From positions 385,001-449,000 of the forward strand of contig JARFIW010001339.1 of assembly GCA_036346225.1 (NCBI GenBank): a stretch of DNA of 64,000 bases, given 5' to 3'. Each line of letters opens with the position of its first letter. Position 1 is the stretch's first letter. The notes beneath the pieces were generated by a model that was given only the letters and a program-made list of their open reading frames with translations, was not told where the DNA came from and did not search any database. The translations under genes and the position numbers were made by a program. Below are positions 32,779 through 43,983 of the stretch, in pieces. This DNA comes from Platerodrilus igneus (taxonomy: Eukaryota > Arthropoda > Insecta > Coleoptera > Lycidae).

Positions 32779-34332
32779 TGTTGCAGGCGAATTCCTCGTA
32801 ACGACATTTCTGTATTATTTTTGCGAATTCCTAGGCTATAATTTAATTTTCGTAGATCTAACTCTATTTACTAGTATGATTGGATAATTAGGAAATGTTG
32901 CATTGGTCTTGCGTGGTAATTTAAATGTTTAAATGTTATTTGTTGATTCGAATATGATGTATAATCAATTTAATGGGATATCTAGAGGGCATTATCAGTT
33001 CAAGTTAACATTTGTTTTCTGCTTTTTCGACATACTTCTATCCTGGTTGTTGCTTTATGCGGTTTAGCCGTTTACCATTTTTGGGATTTGTGACTCCAGG
33101 ACTTTTTGAGGCAATTTATTTGGTGATGCTTTGTTATGGTTGCTCAATAAACTCATTTAAGAGGATTTACATATCGAAGTTGAAGATAATTAATTATTAC
33201 ATTCGAATCCATTGATTTTATTGTACAGGTGTTTTAGGTGCCATATGTTTCTGTTCGTATTAATCATCAGCTGATCGATGTATATGTTATCGTAGTTCAT
33301 TGCCCGTTGTACGGTATGTGAATTTATGTGTTGATATTGATTACTAATATTGCAAATTGTAGGGTTTTAGATTTCAGATTTTAGGTTTTAGGCTTTAAGT
33401 CTTTAACTTAAGAGTTTTAATTGTGAAGCGTGAAATCCGAATATTCATAAACTTCAAGCTTCAAGTTCAATTGTTATCCTGCGACGCTTAGCAGTTGTTG
33501 GGAATTCTGTCATTGCAACCTCCTGAGTTGACATTGGATGGGTATCGTTATGCATGATTTTTATTATAAGTTTATTAAATACAAATTTAATAACATTAAT
33601 GCATGAACCTTTTAATGATATTTGTGTACATTTTATGATGAAATATTTCAGTAGTTACAATTTGAACCATCACAATTAATTATTCATTTTACAATAATCA
33701 ATAACAATCAACGCTTATTTATATTTACAAGTGCACCACTGTATATAATTTATTGTGCTAATTTGAACATTGTGTAACTGATATCGGTGCACCAATATCC
33801 CCTTTACATACAGTGCACAATTAATATTAAGTATTCCATCATTTCACATACATAAAATAGTAGGTAAATAATTTACGTAAACTTGATTCAATAAGGTATA
33901 TGTATTGATGCTGTAGATTGTTTAGAAATTTAGTAAATATTGTGATAGTGTACTGGTATTTATTTGGGTATGTTCCGTAGTTGTATGTGTGATTTAAGTA
34001 TCATTTTATGGTTTGATATTTGAGTATCTTTTCGACGGGAGAACGTCCCAATTGGGTTTGCGGAAATTCAGGTTCTTCCAATTGGGTGGCGCTCATTAAT
34101 TTTCGATCTCAGATCTTTCTTTTTTGGGATGGTTTCGTGAGACCCACTCTCTTCTCCACTGATCTAGTTACGGCAAACGTTCCTAGTATTTTCCGCTGTT
34201 CAGGTATACCTATTCGTCCTCGTTATTGTATGTATATTTATTTTTAGGCGTTAGCGCCTGGCGGTCTTTATCTAGCCAACGTTTCTTTTTTATAAATGTT
34301 ACGATTGGTAACAGTGGGACAATCGTGTAGCA
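32779..34332 (+). repeat. 3' LTR of the Osvaldo-like element
   Basis: 1554 bp, near-identical to 26129-27688. Followed by TCAA target duplication and then hAT sequence. Confidence 0.94.
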
Positions 34333-34336
34333 TCAA

Positions 34337-34935
34337 TTTTTAAAATCGCTGTCAAAAGTTGGTCTAATTTCACATCAGTGAATTTACTTTCTCCAAGCGC
34401 AGTAACTCGTAAGTGTTTAACACCCAAGATGAATTTTCTATGATAATCAAGCTTCTTGTGGCATCCAAAGGTTTCTTTTGCATGTCTCCAAACTCTAAAC
34501 GGCTTGCTGACAGTTTTCCCAAAGATCACTTTTTCCACCGGTTTTCGCACCAAAAGTTACGCAGTACATACAATATTCGCCATCATTTTTAGGAGACTAT
34601 GTCGTTCATCTGAACACTTTCAACCCATTTCTTTAAAGAGACAAATTTTTCGTATCTGATTTTGGAAATTGATACTTGATCAGTGGCACCCATGAACCAT
34701 TGATTATTTTTAGTAATTCTGCGTTACATATGTAATTCTTGGGAAAAAGTGGGATATTATTTTCAATTAATGTACTATTCGAACTTGAAGACTGTTGATC
34801 ATCACAAACCGTAGCATCAAGTTGGTAAGAATGTATATTCAATGATATAACTACCTCCAATGCATTTTCTTTATCGTAAGAGATGGAATCTTCAATGTTT
34901 GAAAAATACCCAAAAATTAGGTTGGATTTGGACGC
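34337..34935 (-). pseudogene. hAT (ZMYM1-like) transposase, N-terminal half
   Basis: Minus-strand pieces. Frame 34633-34860 has LLKIINGSWVPLIKYQFPKS, the 'W-P...FP' block before the TTF-type zinc finger of ZMYM1-like hAT proteins. Frame 34337-34553 has FGKTVSKPFRVWRHAKETF, then CHKKLDYHRKFI and VKHLRVTALG, matching the zinc-finger end (KPF..W..A...F..H....YH). Stops and frame changes throughout. Cut at its C-terminal side by the LTR element; the region between this and the piece at 25345-26128 appears largely deleted. Confidence 0.72.
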
Positions 34936-37900
34936 ACAATTCTAAGATTAGTTGATTTTCATTTTGGAAAATAGTTTCCACTTGGTTTTACATTCAATGA
35001 TTGTGAATTTCGAAAGGTTTGTTACGGTAATTCGTGCGGACAAAAGAAAAGAAAAGTACAGTAAGCAAAGGAACAATAAGCCAGCACCGAATACCATAAC
35101 AAAACCAAGGGCAATCCAAAGAAGGCCGTGCGAGCTGGAAAGTCATAAAGTGGGGTGGCTCACAGAAAGAAAAGGAAACAAGAAAGGAATTTTATTTACA
35201 AAACCTTAAGAGACCAACATGTTATAAAAAGGAAAACCAACAAAAAACATTCATGAAGAACATCCCTGAAGATTTACATAGTAGTACACCAAAGTCTACA
35301 CAAAACGATTAGTACACTCCACAACCTCAATTTAATTTTTAACCTAAAATAAGAATTAGCAAAAACATTGAGTTGTTCTGCCACTTGGTTGCTAACATTT
35401 TTTTCTTTAAAAATATAGGATTGTTCACTTGAATGAAAAGGAAAATATCAGCATGCGGATTTATTTCTCCAACCAAAAGGTGTCATGCGTCTACCTCTAG
35501 GTATTAGATATACCTAGTTCAAAGTATAATAATTTTGAAATGTAAACAAAAATGAGGAGCTTATAAATTTACATTACCAATGACATCTGTCAAGAGTGTA
35601 GCAGGAAAACTGGATCCATTTTCTTTCTTTGGTTCTTTTCTTTATTTTTAGGCTACGTCAATGTACGTAGCATAGTCCAATGATTTCTACGATATTACTT
35701 CACCGTTTCTCTGAACCTTACATGAATTACACTCTTCCTTATTAAAGGAAATAGGATATTTCTAATTTTCCACAAACGAACTAACTGTTTTGCCATAATT
35801 CGTAAAACTAACTTATGGTTTGCTTCTGGCAAATGGAACTACCGTCAACACTCAAAAAATCTGGCCAACGCCTCCTCAGGAAGGTAGCCTAACTTTTCAC
35901 ATAAAATTATGTAAAGTGTAACATCTCAATAATGCCGTGTAAGATAAATAAAACGAAAATTTTAGTGGATAGAAATTGTTAATAAATTCTCAAATAACCG
36001 TAAATAAAATGTTGTAAGATTTAATTAAGTAAGAACAAAAATATTCACGTACAGGGACTGAACCTAAAAGATTGATATTATATTTTGGTAAATGTGTACT
36101 ATTTATGGAGAAACGGCTGTTGCTCTAAGGTGTATAAATGCGACACATTGAATCTGAATTCTTGAAACTAGTTTTTACTGTATTTAAGTTCTTGAAATTA
36201 GTATTTAATGTTTGAATTGATAGCGAAACCTATATTTTCAAAATTTTATTCTATAGGTTTCATTTAAAAATTTTCACTTGTAAGAACTTCCGTTAAATAT
36301 ATCTTTTTTAGTATTTTATTATAGTGACATAATATAAGTTTGTTAAAAATGTATTAAAAGAGTATACAATCTCCGAGGATGAGGCACTTTTTGAAAATCA
36401 ATTACAATATGGAACCTGTTTACTAATCGGATCCTTTACTTTACGCATGAAATACATAAAAGTTGCAGAAAATAATGCAATAATTAACAACGGTTGTTGA
36501 GCGCATATATCGAAATGCAAAACCTTTAAATAAAAAATATCGAAAAGTTGAGTGACGAATCAAAAATTCAAATCATCATCCCAACGGGGCGGGTGGTAAC
36601 CCGTTGGTATGAAATGCCGCAAAAGCGCCATAAAAAGTTTTACTTCAAATAAGTCAGCAAAATTTAGGTTAGTACAAATATATGACTAAAAGTTGTTTCT
36701 CTGCACATTTACATAAATTATTAATTTGAATTTCGTAATTTACAGATTTTATGTTCCGGTTGTTTTCTGGAATGGCTCCTGCAAGTAAAACATGAAAATA
36801 AAGTGCTCCTAATTTTTTTTGTCAGTAGGTTACGAAACTTATAAAATAGTTTTATCCAAGGACCATAATTACAACTTCATTCAATTATAAATAGTAATAA
36901 CGCAATTGCAACAATTCGTGATTTGATGCCTATACTCTCCCAAACCGAGTTTAATAAGATGGCAGAAACACACGTGCACACGTAGTTATAAATAGAAAAA
37001 CTTTGTTCCGTTTAATTTTTACACTTCTAAATATTTTCGTTCGATTTAAGACTTTTTCAAATATTTCCACCCTTCCATTTTGATATTTTGTATAACTACC
37101 TGTTATGGAAGATGCCTCCTGTTTACTTATTATATTTTAATAACTTGATTTGTTCCCATAAAACTTATTCTAATACAATTGAAATAAGTGATTGTTTAAC
37201 ACCCTGTAGTAATGTATTAGTATATTTAGTTTAAGTCAAAGTACCTCAATCTATCTATTGTTTGATATAACAGCGCAAATGTATTCGGTTATCACCAATC
37301 TTTGCTTTCTGAAAGGATATGGTTCCTTTATTAAAAGTAATAGTATCAGTTTGAATAGAATAAATTTTCTACATTTATGATTAGCGGAGACAATTGAATT
37401 CGAATTTGCCGGTTTCTTTATCTGTGTATGCCATACAAATATTCCAGAAGTGTTCTTTGACATGTGGTATCCTAATATTTTAATCGATTACCATTTCGTT
37501 TCTTAAACTGAGATCACTTCTATTCTGCATTTCGTCCTAAGATGTATTGTCTGTGTTTGTGATGCTGTTAATTTGAAAGCAAAACACGCTTCCTTGGATA
37601 AGCGCATATCCTCTGTGCATTGCTCTTTTGTGTAGACCTCCTCGTCCAGTTATGGTTGCAGCATTAACGATACTAGATACCGTGGTAACAATTTCTCAGT
37701 AAGCGAGATCGAGATTTTTTGCTGCTTTACCTCAACTGATTTAGGTGCAAGATATGTATCTTGGCACATGGAGGTGTGTTACCTTGGTCTTTCATATCAA
37801 GAGATTATTGCTTATCAGCGTTTGCGTTGATGCGTAACCCACGCACCACGAAAAAACTCAAAACATATTACTCCGACGGTCAGAGCAACCATATAAAAAC

Positions 37901-38817
37901 CCGCTTCGAAATTAGCTTCACTAATGTTTCTTGCTAATTTAAATTGCTTATTAGAAATTGGTCTAAATCTACTGTTTAGCTAAAATTGTTTGTTTAAAGG
38001 AAATCATAAGCATTACCTATTTTGTTCATTATCGATCCATATTACATGTTACAATACGAAATGCGCACTTCGTACCTCAATTATTAAAAATTGTCCATAA
38101 AATGTAATTCTTTTTTAAATAGAATTTTTTTTGTGTATTGTCAATAAAAATTCGATGGCGATGTCCTTTCTTTGTCTATGTGAACCATCCCACTCTCCGC
38201 TATTGTATAGTACGCCACCTCTAGGTTTCTTTTATATTTTTTATAACTTATCGTGATTCGTGCGGGTGCTTATTTTACTTTATTTTCTTTTCGGTTTCAG
38301 CCTGATCCGTGCATTTTACCGTAGCAACTCACAATTAAAGGAAATACTTTTATAACGAATAAATAACGAATTCATTTGCATTCCGAAACTACGTCAATGC
38401 ATAGGCTGCACAAGAGATACTGAACTTGACGGACCGCCAAGCTATTCTTGGGCGTTCAGGCATGACAGAGCACGTCAATCCTATGTAGCGAAAGCGAATG
38501 TGCCGCACTGATTTCATATGTAAGCAATGGCGGGACGCGCATTGATCACCGAGCTCTAAGAGCGAGAAGTAGAATTCCACGTGCTGACTGACGAGCATCA
38601 TATTGTAAATATAAAATCTTTAAAAATACATTTGCATAAATACCAATGTCTTGTCTATGACTTAACATCCCTAGATAACGTTTGTCATTTCATTAATGAT
38701 AAAAGTGGAAGTGTTAAACCTCTCGCAGGAATCTGTATCCACCATTGACGAAAATTAAATTAGTCACTCGTTCTAATAGTAAAGTGTAACAAACTATATA
38801 TTTTTGAAAAGACGTGG
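34936..38817. other. AT-rich unassigned sequence
   Basis: No convincing gene. Open frames at 34952-35209, 37251-37463 and 38389-38601 show no recognisable domain. A slightly GC-richer block at about 38390-38600 remains unexplained. A perfect 7-bp stem CAACGGG...CCCGTTG occurs near 36590-36615. Confidence 0.45.
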
Positions 38818-39025
38818 ATACATGGAGTATTCCATATAAAATAACGTACAATTTTTACGTTAAAAAGCATCCTATATAACAGGTCGTGCAATGGGAATTA
38901 TACCCCATAAAGAACTTACGAAGTAAATAAATCGATTAATGAAAACCCCCATCCTACTATTTTTTTTCATGTAAACAGTTATTAATCATCAAAATAGATC
39001 AGAATTTCGTGGCACTCCCTGTATT
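38818..39025. mobile_element. Possible small Tc1/mariner-type MITE
   Basis: ATACATGGAGT at the left and its imperfect inverse ACTCCCTGTAT at the right bound about 206 bp with TA at both outer ends, as in Tc1/mariner-derived MITEs. Only ~11 bp of terminal inverted repeat agrees (one mismatch), so the call is weak. Confidence 0.35.
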
Positions 39026-39943
39026 ACCAAACATAAATGTAATTAAAGTACATTGAAAATTATGCCCAATCTAGACAAATTCAACACACAAAAAAGATAC
39101 CTCATTTGTTCTTTCAAATGTTGTGTAAAATTTAACAATGTTATGTAGATATCCATTTAACGAAGAGAATATTAATTTTGGTATCTTCTTGGATGAATTC
39201 TAACTCCTGTACCATTTGGAGGGTGGCAATTACTAAAAAACAATCGTAAAGGCTTGAAGCAATTTATACTATCGCTCAAAACACATTATCTAAATAGTAT
39301 GAACTAAAATAATTAAAAATATATGTTTTTAAAAATGTATAAATGCATAAAAAGTCCCAAAATTAGATGCCTTTGTCTTAGAATTACAGTTAATTGAGAA
39401 CAAGAATATTGTTGTAGTTTATGAATGAACATGAAACCGACAACCAGTTAAAAACAATGCCCTTAAAGAATTGTCAGATTTAGGGACATTTCCAGCTCCA
39501 AAATTAAAATTTTAAAAATGGGTGTAATTCTTTTGAGGTATAGCAAAACAGCTCAAGTACACATTTAAAATTTGCGTTTACTGTGATTCAACAAACATAC
39601 AGGCAATAAGCACATCCTGTGGTATTATTTACACACATGAAAATAATGAACTTGTTATGACATCAGTTTACACCCAATACTTGTACTATACTTCTGGCAT
39701 CCCCATACACACCGGATACAAATTATATTTTTAGTGACTTCCTTTATACACATCCGATTTGTTGTGGCAACGATGCCACAATTGGGTGAAACACAAGGTG
39801 CCGATCTTCTTTGAAATGGAGTGTATGGTGATTCGGCCTAGTGCGCTGAAATACTAAATCTTTTTGTAGATTGGCAAGCCACAAAACTCTCAAGTGACCA
39901 CAATTGCTGTTATATCCTGGAGTCCACAGTAAATACCTGCACC
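39026..39943. other. Unassigned sequence before the CG/TG tract
   Basis: AT-rich to ~39720, then a more GC-balanced block (39744-39930) that is open on the minus strand (residues such as NCGHLRVLWLANLQKDLVFQ). No homology recognised; it may be a fragment of a transposon. Confidence 0.4.
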
Positions 39944-41711
39944 TGTATGTGTGTGTGAGCGTGCGTGTGCGTGCGCGCGTGTGCGCGTGCGTGCATTCGC
40001 GCGCGTGCGAGTTCGCGTACGCGCGCGTGAGCCCTCGTGCGTGCGCGTGATTTCCGCGTGCGCGCGCGTACGTGCGCGCGTGCGGGCGCCTGTATGTGTG
40101 CGCGCGAGCGTGTGTGTGTGTGCGCGGGTTTGCGCGCGTGCACGTGCGCGCGCGAGACACGCGCATGCGTGCGTGCGCATTCGCGCGTACGGGCGCTCGC
40201 GCGCGTGTGCGCGTCTCCGTGCGCGCGTGTGTGTGTGCGCGCGCGTGCTTGAGTGCTCGCGCGCGCGCGCTGAGTGCACGCGCGCGCGCGCGAGTTATCG
40301 TGCATGCGCGTAAGTGCGCGCGCGTGTTTGCGCACGCACGCACGCACGTGTGCGTACGCAGGAGCGCGTTCGCGCACGCACGCGCGCGTGTATGCATGTG
40401 TGTGCGACATGCGTGTGTGCGCGCGCGCCGTGCGCGCTTTCGTGCGCGTGTGTTTGCGCGCGTGTGCGCACACATGCGCGCGAACGTGTATGCGTGTGTG
40501 TGTGCGCGCGTGTATGTGTGTGCGCGCGTCCTTTCGTGCGCGTGCGTTTGCGCGTGTGTGCGCGTGTATGTGCGCGCGCGCATGTGCGTGCGCGTTGGTG
40601 TGTACGCGCGAGTTATCGTGCATGCGCGTGAGTTCGCGTACGTGTGTGGGTGCGCGCGTGCGCGCTTGTTATGCGCGTGTGTGTGTGCGCGCGCGCGTGC
40701 TTTCGTGCGCGTGCGTTTGCGTGTGCGCGCGCGTGTATGTGCGCGCGCATGTGCGTGCGCGCGCGTGTGCGCGTTCGTGTGCGTGTGTAGGTGCGCGTGC
40801 GTACGCGTGAGCTCTGGTGCGAGCGTGCGCGTGAGTTCGCGTGCGCGTGTGTGTGCGCGCGTCCGTGTGTGTGCGCGCGCGCGTACGTGCATGCGCACTC
40901 GTGCGTGAGCGCGCGAGTTCGCGCGCGCGCATGATTGCGCACGAGCGTGCACGCGCGTTCGCACGCGTGTGCGCATGTGTGCGTGTGCGAGCGTGTGTCC
41001 GTGTGTGTGCGTGCGCGCGTGCTTGCGTGCGCGCGCGCGTTTGTGTGCGTGCGTGCTCGTGGGTTCTGGTACGTGCGTGCGCGTGAGTTCGCGCGCGTGT
41101 ATGCGTGTGTGGTGCGTGCGCGCGCGCATGCGTGCGCGCGCGTGTGCGCGCGTGTGTGCGCGTGTCCGCGCGCGCGTGTATACGCATGTGTACGCTCGCG
41201 CGCGCGTGTGGTTTGCGTGCGCAGGCGCGCGCGCGCGTGCGCGCGCGTGTTGTTCGTGCGCGCGTGTGCGCGCACACGTGTGTACGCGTGTGTGCGCGCG
41301 CTGTGTGCGTTCGTGTGTGAGTGCGTGTGTACGTGCGTGCGTGTGTGTGTTTGCGCGCGTGTATGCGTGTGTGTGTGCGCGTGCGTGTATGTGTCTGTAT
41401 GTGTGTGCGTGCGTGTGTGTGCGTGTGTGTGTGTGTACGCTCGTGTGCGTGCGTGTGTGTTCGCGTGTGTGCGCGTGTTTGTGTGCGTGTGTGCGCGTGC
41501 GCGGGAGTTCTGGTGCGCGCGCGTTTGCGTTCGTGCGCGTTAGCGTGCGTGCGCGTGTGTGCGCGCGCGTGTGTGCGCGCGCGTGTGTGCGTGCGCGTAT
41601 GTGCGTGCGCGTGTGTGTGCGTGCGTGGGTACGTGTGTGGGTGCGTGCGCGTGTGCGTACGTGCGTGCGCGCTTTCGTGCGTGGCTGTGTGTGTATGTGT
41701 ATGTGTGTGTA
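39944..41711. repeat. 1.77-kb alternating purine-pyrimidine (CG/TG) tract
   Basis: Almost every base alternates purine and pyrimidine: mixed CG, TG and CA steps with few A/T. Short interruptions recur, notably GAGTT (e.g. GCGAGTTCGCG, GTGAGTTCGCG) and GAGTTATCGTGCATGCGCG (about 40291 and 40610). The right part (41340-41711) is richer in TG than CG and leads into a TA run. Long open frames appear in all six frames (for example 461 codons on the minus strand) because such sequence has few stop codons; they encode only Arg/Ala/His/Thr or Cys/Val/Arg cycles and are not genes. Very GC-rich compared with its surroundings. Confidence 0.95.
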
Positions 41712-41713
41712 TG

Positions 41714-41742
41714 TAATATATATATATATATATATGTATATA
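41714..41742. repeat. (TA)n microsatellite, left of mariner
   Basis: TA run with one TG interruption between the CG/TG tract and the mariner left end; continues on the other side of the mariner at 43031. Confidence 0.9.
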
Positions 41743-43028
41743 AAGGGTGTTTCAAATTGCGCGGGTTTTTTAAGAATAAGTAAAATATAGATGACGCACT
41801 AAATTCGTCAGGGTATTTTAACATTTAAGAAGTGTCATGTGTGACATTTATAAAAATGGCTTCATACACGATACAACAAACGCGTTCAAATTGTTGAATT
41901 ATTTTATGAAAATTAGCGTTCTGTGAAAAGTGTTTTTTAGAAAACTACGTGAAATTTATGGTTTACATAATCGTCCAGCTGAAAGCACTATTGGCCGAAC
42001 TATTAAAAAAATTCAAGGCACCGGTTCGGTGTAAGATCAAAAAAGTGAAAAATACAGTCCTAGCGGTCGTTCATAAGAAACTGTTGATTTGGTTCGTGAA
42101 AGTGTTGCTGAAGATCCTAAAATGTCCATTAGACGACGTTCACAACAAGTTGGACTTAGTAGATCAATAACATGGCGTATTTTACACAAAGATTTAGCTC
42201 TGAAGGCATATAAGGTTCAAATAACACAGGCACTAAAGCCATTAGATAATTTAAAACGTCGTTCATTTGTCAATTTCATCAATGAACAACAGGCTGATTT
42301 ATCTCAAAAAATCATGTTTTCCGATGAGACACATTTTGAACTTGGTGGCTATGTTAATAAACAGAATTGTCGTATCTGGGGTGAGGAAATTCCACGAGTT
42401 ACTCATGAGAAACATATGCATTCTAAACGAGTTACTGTTGGGTGTGCATTATGAGGTGGTATAATTGGACCTTACTTTTTTGAAAATGTTGCTGGTGAGC
42501 TGTAACTGTCAATGGTGATCGATATCGTCGGATGATAACCGAATTTTTTGTGGCCTGAATTAATGAATATTGATTTTGAGGATATTTGGTTTCAATAGGA
42601 TGGCGCTACATCTCACTCTGCACAAGAAACACTTGCTTTATTGAGAGAAAAATTTCCTGGACATGTAATCTCAAGAAATGGTGATGTTAATTGGCCACCA
42701 AGATCATGTGATGTGACTCCATTAGACTATTTTCTTTGGGGTTATGTGAAAAGTCAGGTTTATAAAAACAATCCACAATCGATTCCTGCTTTGAAAAATG
42801 AAATTATTGGTGTCATTGGTGAGATAGAGCCTCAATTATGTCAGAATGTCATTGAAAATTTTAACAAAAGAGTGGTTGTCTGTGGAGCTGCAAGAGGAGG
42901 CCATTTGGTAGATATTATTTTTCGCATATAAATGTCATTAGTGATACTTCAATTACCAATAAAAAGTTTTTGAAAATAAATGCAAATTATGTGTTATTTA
43001 TTGTTAAAAAACGCGCAATTTGAAACAA

Positions 43029-43030
<2 letters not shown>
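41743..43030 (+). mobile_element. rosa-like (DD41D) mariner transposon
   Basis: About 1.29 kb bounded by inverted repeats: left GGGTGTTTCAAATTGCGCG (from 41745), right (inverse) GGTTGTTTCAAATTGCGCG ending 43030. The match extends imperfectly to ~35 bp. It sits between two TA microsatellite blocks, consistent with the TA target preference of the superfamily. Confidence 0.92.
41854..42931 (+). pseudogene. Mariner-superfamily transposase, DD41D type, broken
   Basis: Start ATG at 41854 (MASYTIQQ). The N-terminal helix-turn-helix part is frameshifted before 42089. Frame 42089-42454 has SIRRRSQQVGLSRSITWRIL (second HTH) and IMFSDETHFELGG (first catalytic Asp). A TGA near 42454 and further changes follow. 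Near 42590-42640 the sequence reads WFQQDGATSHSA (second Asp, preceded by a stop), then frame 42641-42931 has WPPRSCDVTPLDYFLWGYVK. Counting from QD to the D of PLDYF gives 41 intervening residues, i.e. DD41D, the rosa group. The C-terminus ends RGGHLVDIIF, usual for this group. Inactive because of several breaks. Confidence 0.88.

Positions 43031-43070
<40 letters not shown>
43031..43070. repeat. (TA)n microsatellite, right of mariner
   Basis: Uninterrupted TA run touching the mariner right end. Confidence 0.93.
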
Positions 43071-43074
<4 letters not shown>

Positions 43075-43147
43075 TATGTATATATTTTTTGACCTTAATT
43101 CTTAATTCAAAATGTTAACTAGAAAGTAGAACCTCCTCTTAAGAGAG

Positions 43148-43150
<3 letters not shown>

Positions 43151-43201
<51 letters not shown>
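43151..43201. repeat. (TA)n microsatellite
   Basis: Second uninterrupted TA run 80 bp further on, about 190 bp upstream of the FAM8A1-like exon and presumably intronic. Confidence 0.93.
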
Positions 43202-43203
<2 letters not shown>

Positions 43204-43392
43204 TTCTAAAATACTGATTTTGTTTAATTGAAAATAATTTTATAATGTTAGTTTTAAGTGTTTCCATAATTTTTTCAACCAAGATTTTAGTAATGTGTTA
43301 GGTGTTGGCAATCTTTATGGTGTTATTAGAATGCTCTGTAATGTTGTATATTATTATGCATATCATTAGTATACGCTGCTTTTAACTTTCAG

Positions 43393-43873
43393 AGATTTGG
43401 ACAGCTACAGTTTAAGTGCATTTAAAGAATACGTTCAAAACTCTACAATAGCTACAAGAATAGCACTGCAAATCCTTACTTTAGAGGTCATATATCGCAT
43501 AGTTGTTTGCTTTTATGAGGTATTTGAATATTACTTATTTGATTACGGTACTTACTGTATGGTTTAGGCATTTTGGTTAGCATTAAAAGGTGCTACACCA
43601 GGAAAAAAGGCAGTGGGATTGACAGTAATTGATGCCGTATCAATTCGCCGAACTGCTGAATTAGATCGTGTTCTGGTTTTTCCATGCACGTTCCTAACTT
43701 TTAAAGATGCTCTCTTACGTGCATTGCTAAAAAATATATGTATTGTATTATTGTATCCTACTAACATTGGTCCGTTACTTTTTAAATTTAATCGCACGGG
43801 TTATGATTTTATAACTAGTAGCCTTGTAGTAGAGCGCCATTCTAATCGTCCACTCGTGCAACAACAAAACTAG
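43393..43873 (+). CDS. FAM8A1: FAM8A1-like RDD-family membrane protein, last two coding exons
   Basis: Exon 43393-43519 follows acceptor CTTTCAG; a 48-base intron (43520-43567, GT...AG) separates it from exon 43568-43873, which ends TAG at 43871-43873. The joined frame is open. The first exon gives LQILTLEVIYRIVVCFYE, a hydrophobic helix; the second begins AFWLALKGATPGKKAVGLTV, the RDD-domain ATPGK block, and ends with ALLKNICIVLLYPTNIGPLL, NRTGYDFITSSLVV. This order (FYE...ATPGK...RALLKN...NRTGYD...VV) is that of FAM8A1, an ER membrane protein linked in vertebrates to the HRD1 ERAD complex. Upstream exons were not found and may lie left of the mariner and CG/TG tract or off the window. Only apparently intact host gene here. 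Confidence 0.8.
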
Positions 43874-43977
43874 TTCCTAAATGGCTGCTTTTGCAAATAT
43901 AAAATTTATTGTTGTGCATATTGTTTGAAATACAGCTATATTCATAAATATGTTAAAAACGAACCTTACTTACATTA

Positions 43978-43983
43978 AATAAA
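43978..43983 (+). terminator. Polyadenylation signal of FAM8A1-like gene
   Basis: AATAAA 105 bases after the stop codon. Confidence 0.65.

Larger units (their letters stand above)
26129..34332 (+). mobile_element. Ty3/Gypsy LTR retrotransposon, Osvaldo/Ulysses-like type
   Basis: Plus-strand element of 8.2 kb with long LTRs (1560 and 1554 bp), TGTTGC...TAGCA ends and a perfect 4-bp duplication TCAA (26125-26128 and 34333-34336). tRNA-Lys primer site, Gag with zinc knuckles, protease, RT/RNase H and integrase in Gypsy order, polypurine tract, no env seen. By eye the LTRs differ by about 20 substitutions plus small indels, so the insertion is fairly young although pol is broken. It lies inside a hAT transposase relic. 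The lineage name is from Gag type, primer and LTR length, and is tentative. Confidence 0.93.

Noticed and set aside
34952..35209. 85-codon plus-strand protein, Lys-rich
   Set aside because: Low-complexity basic sequence with no domain; opposite strand and adjacent to a decayed hAT gene, probably fortuitous.
38389..38601. 70-codon minus-strand protein in a GC-richer block
   Set aside because: No motif or homologue recognised, no splice or start context; could be a transposon fragment, but nothing supports a call.
39744..41790. Long open frames (up to 461 codons) on both strands
   Set aside because: They overlap in all six frames in CG/TG repeat DNA, which lacks stop codons by composition; the products are Arg/Ala/His/Thr or Cys/Val/Arg cycles with no domain.
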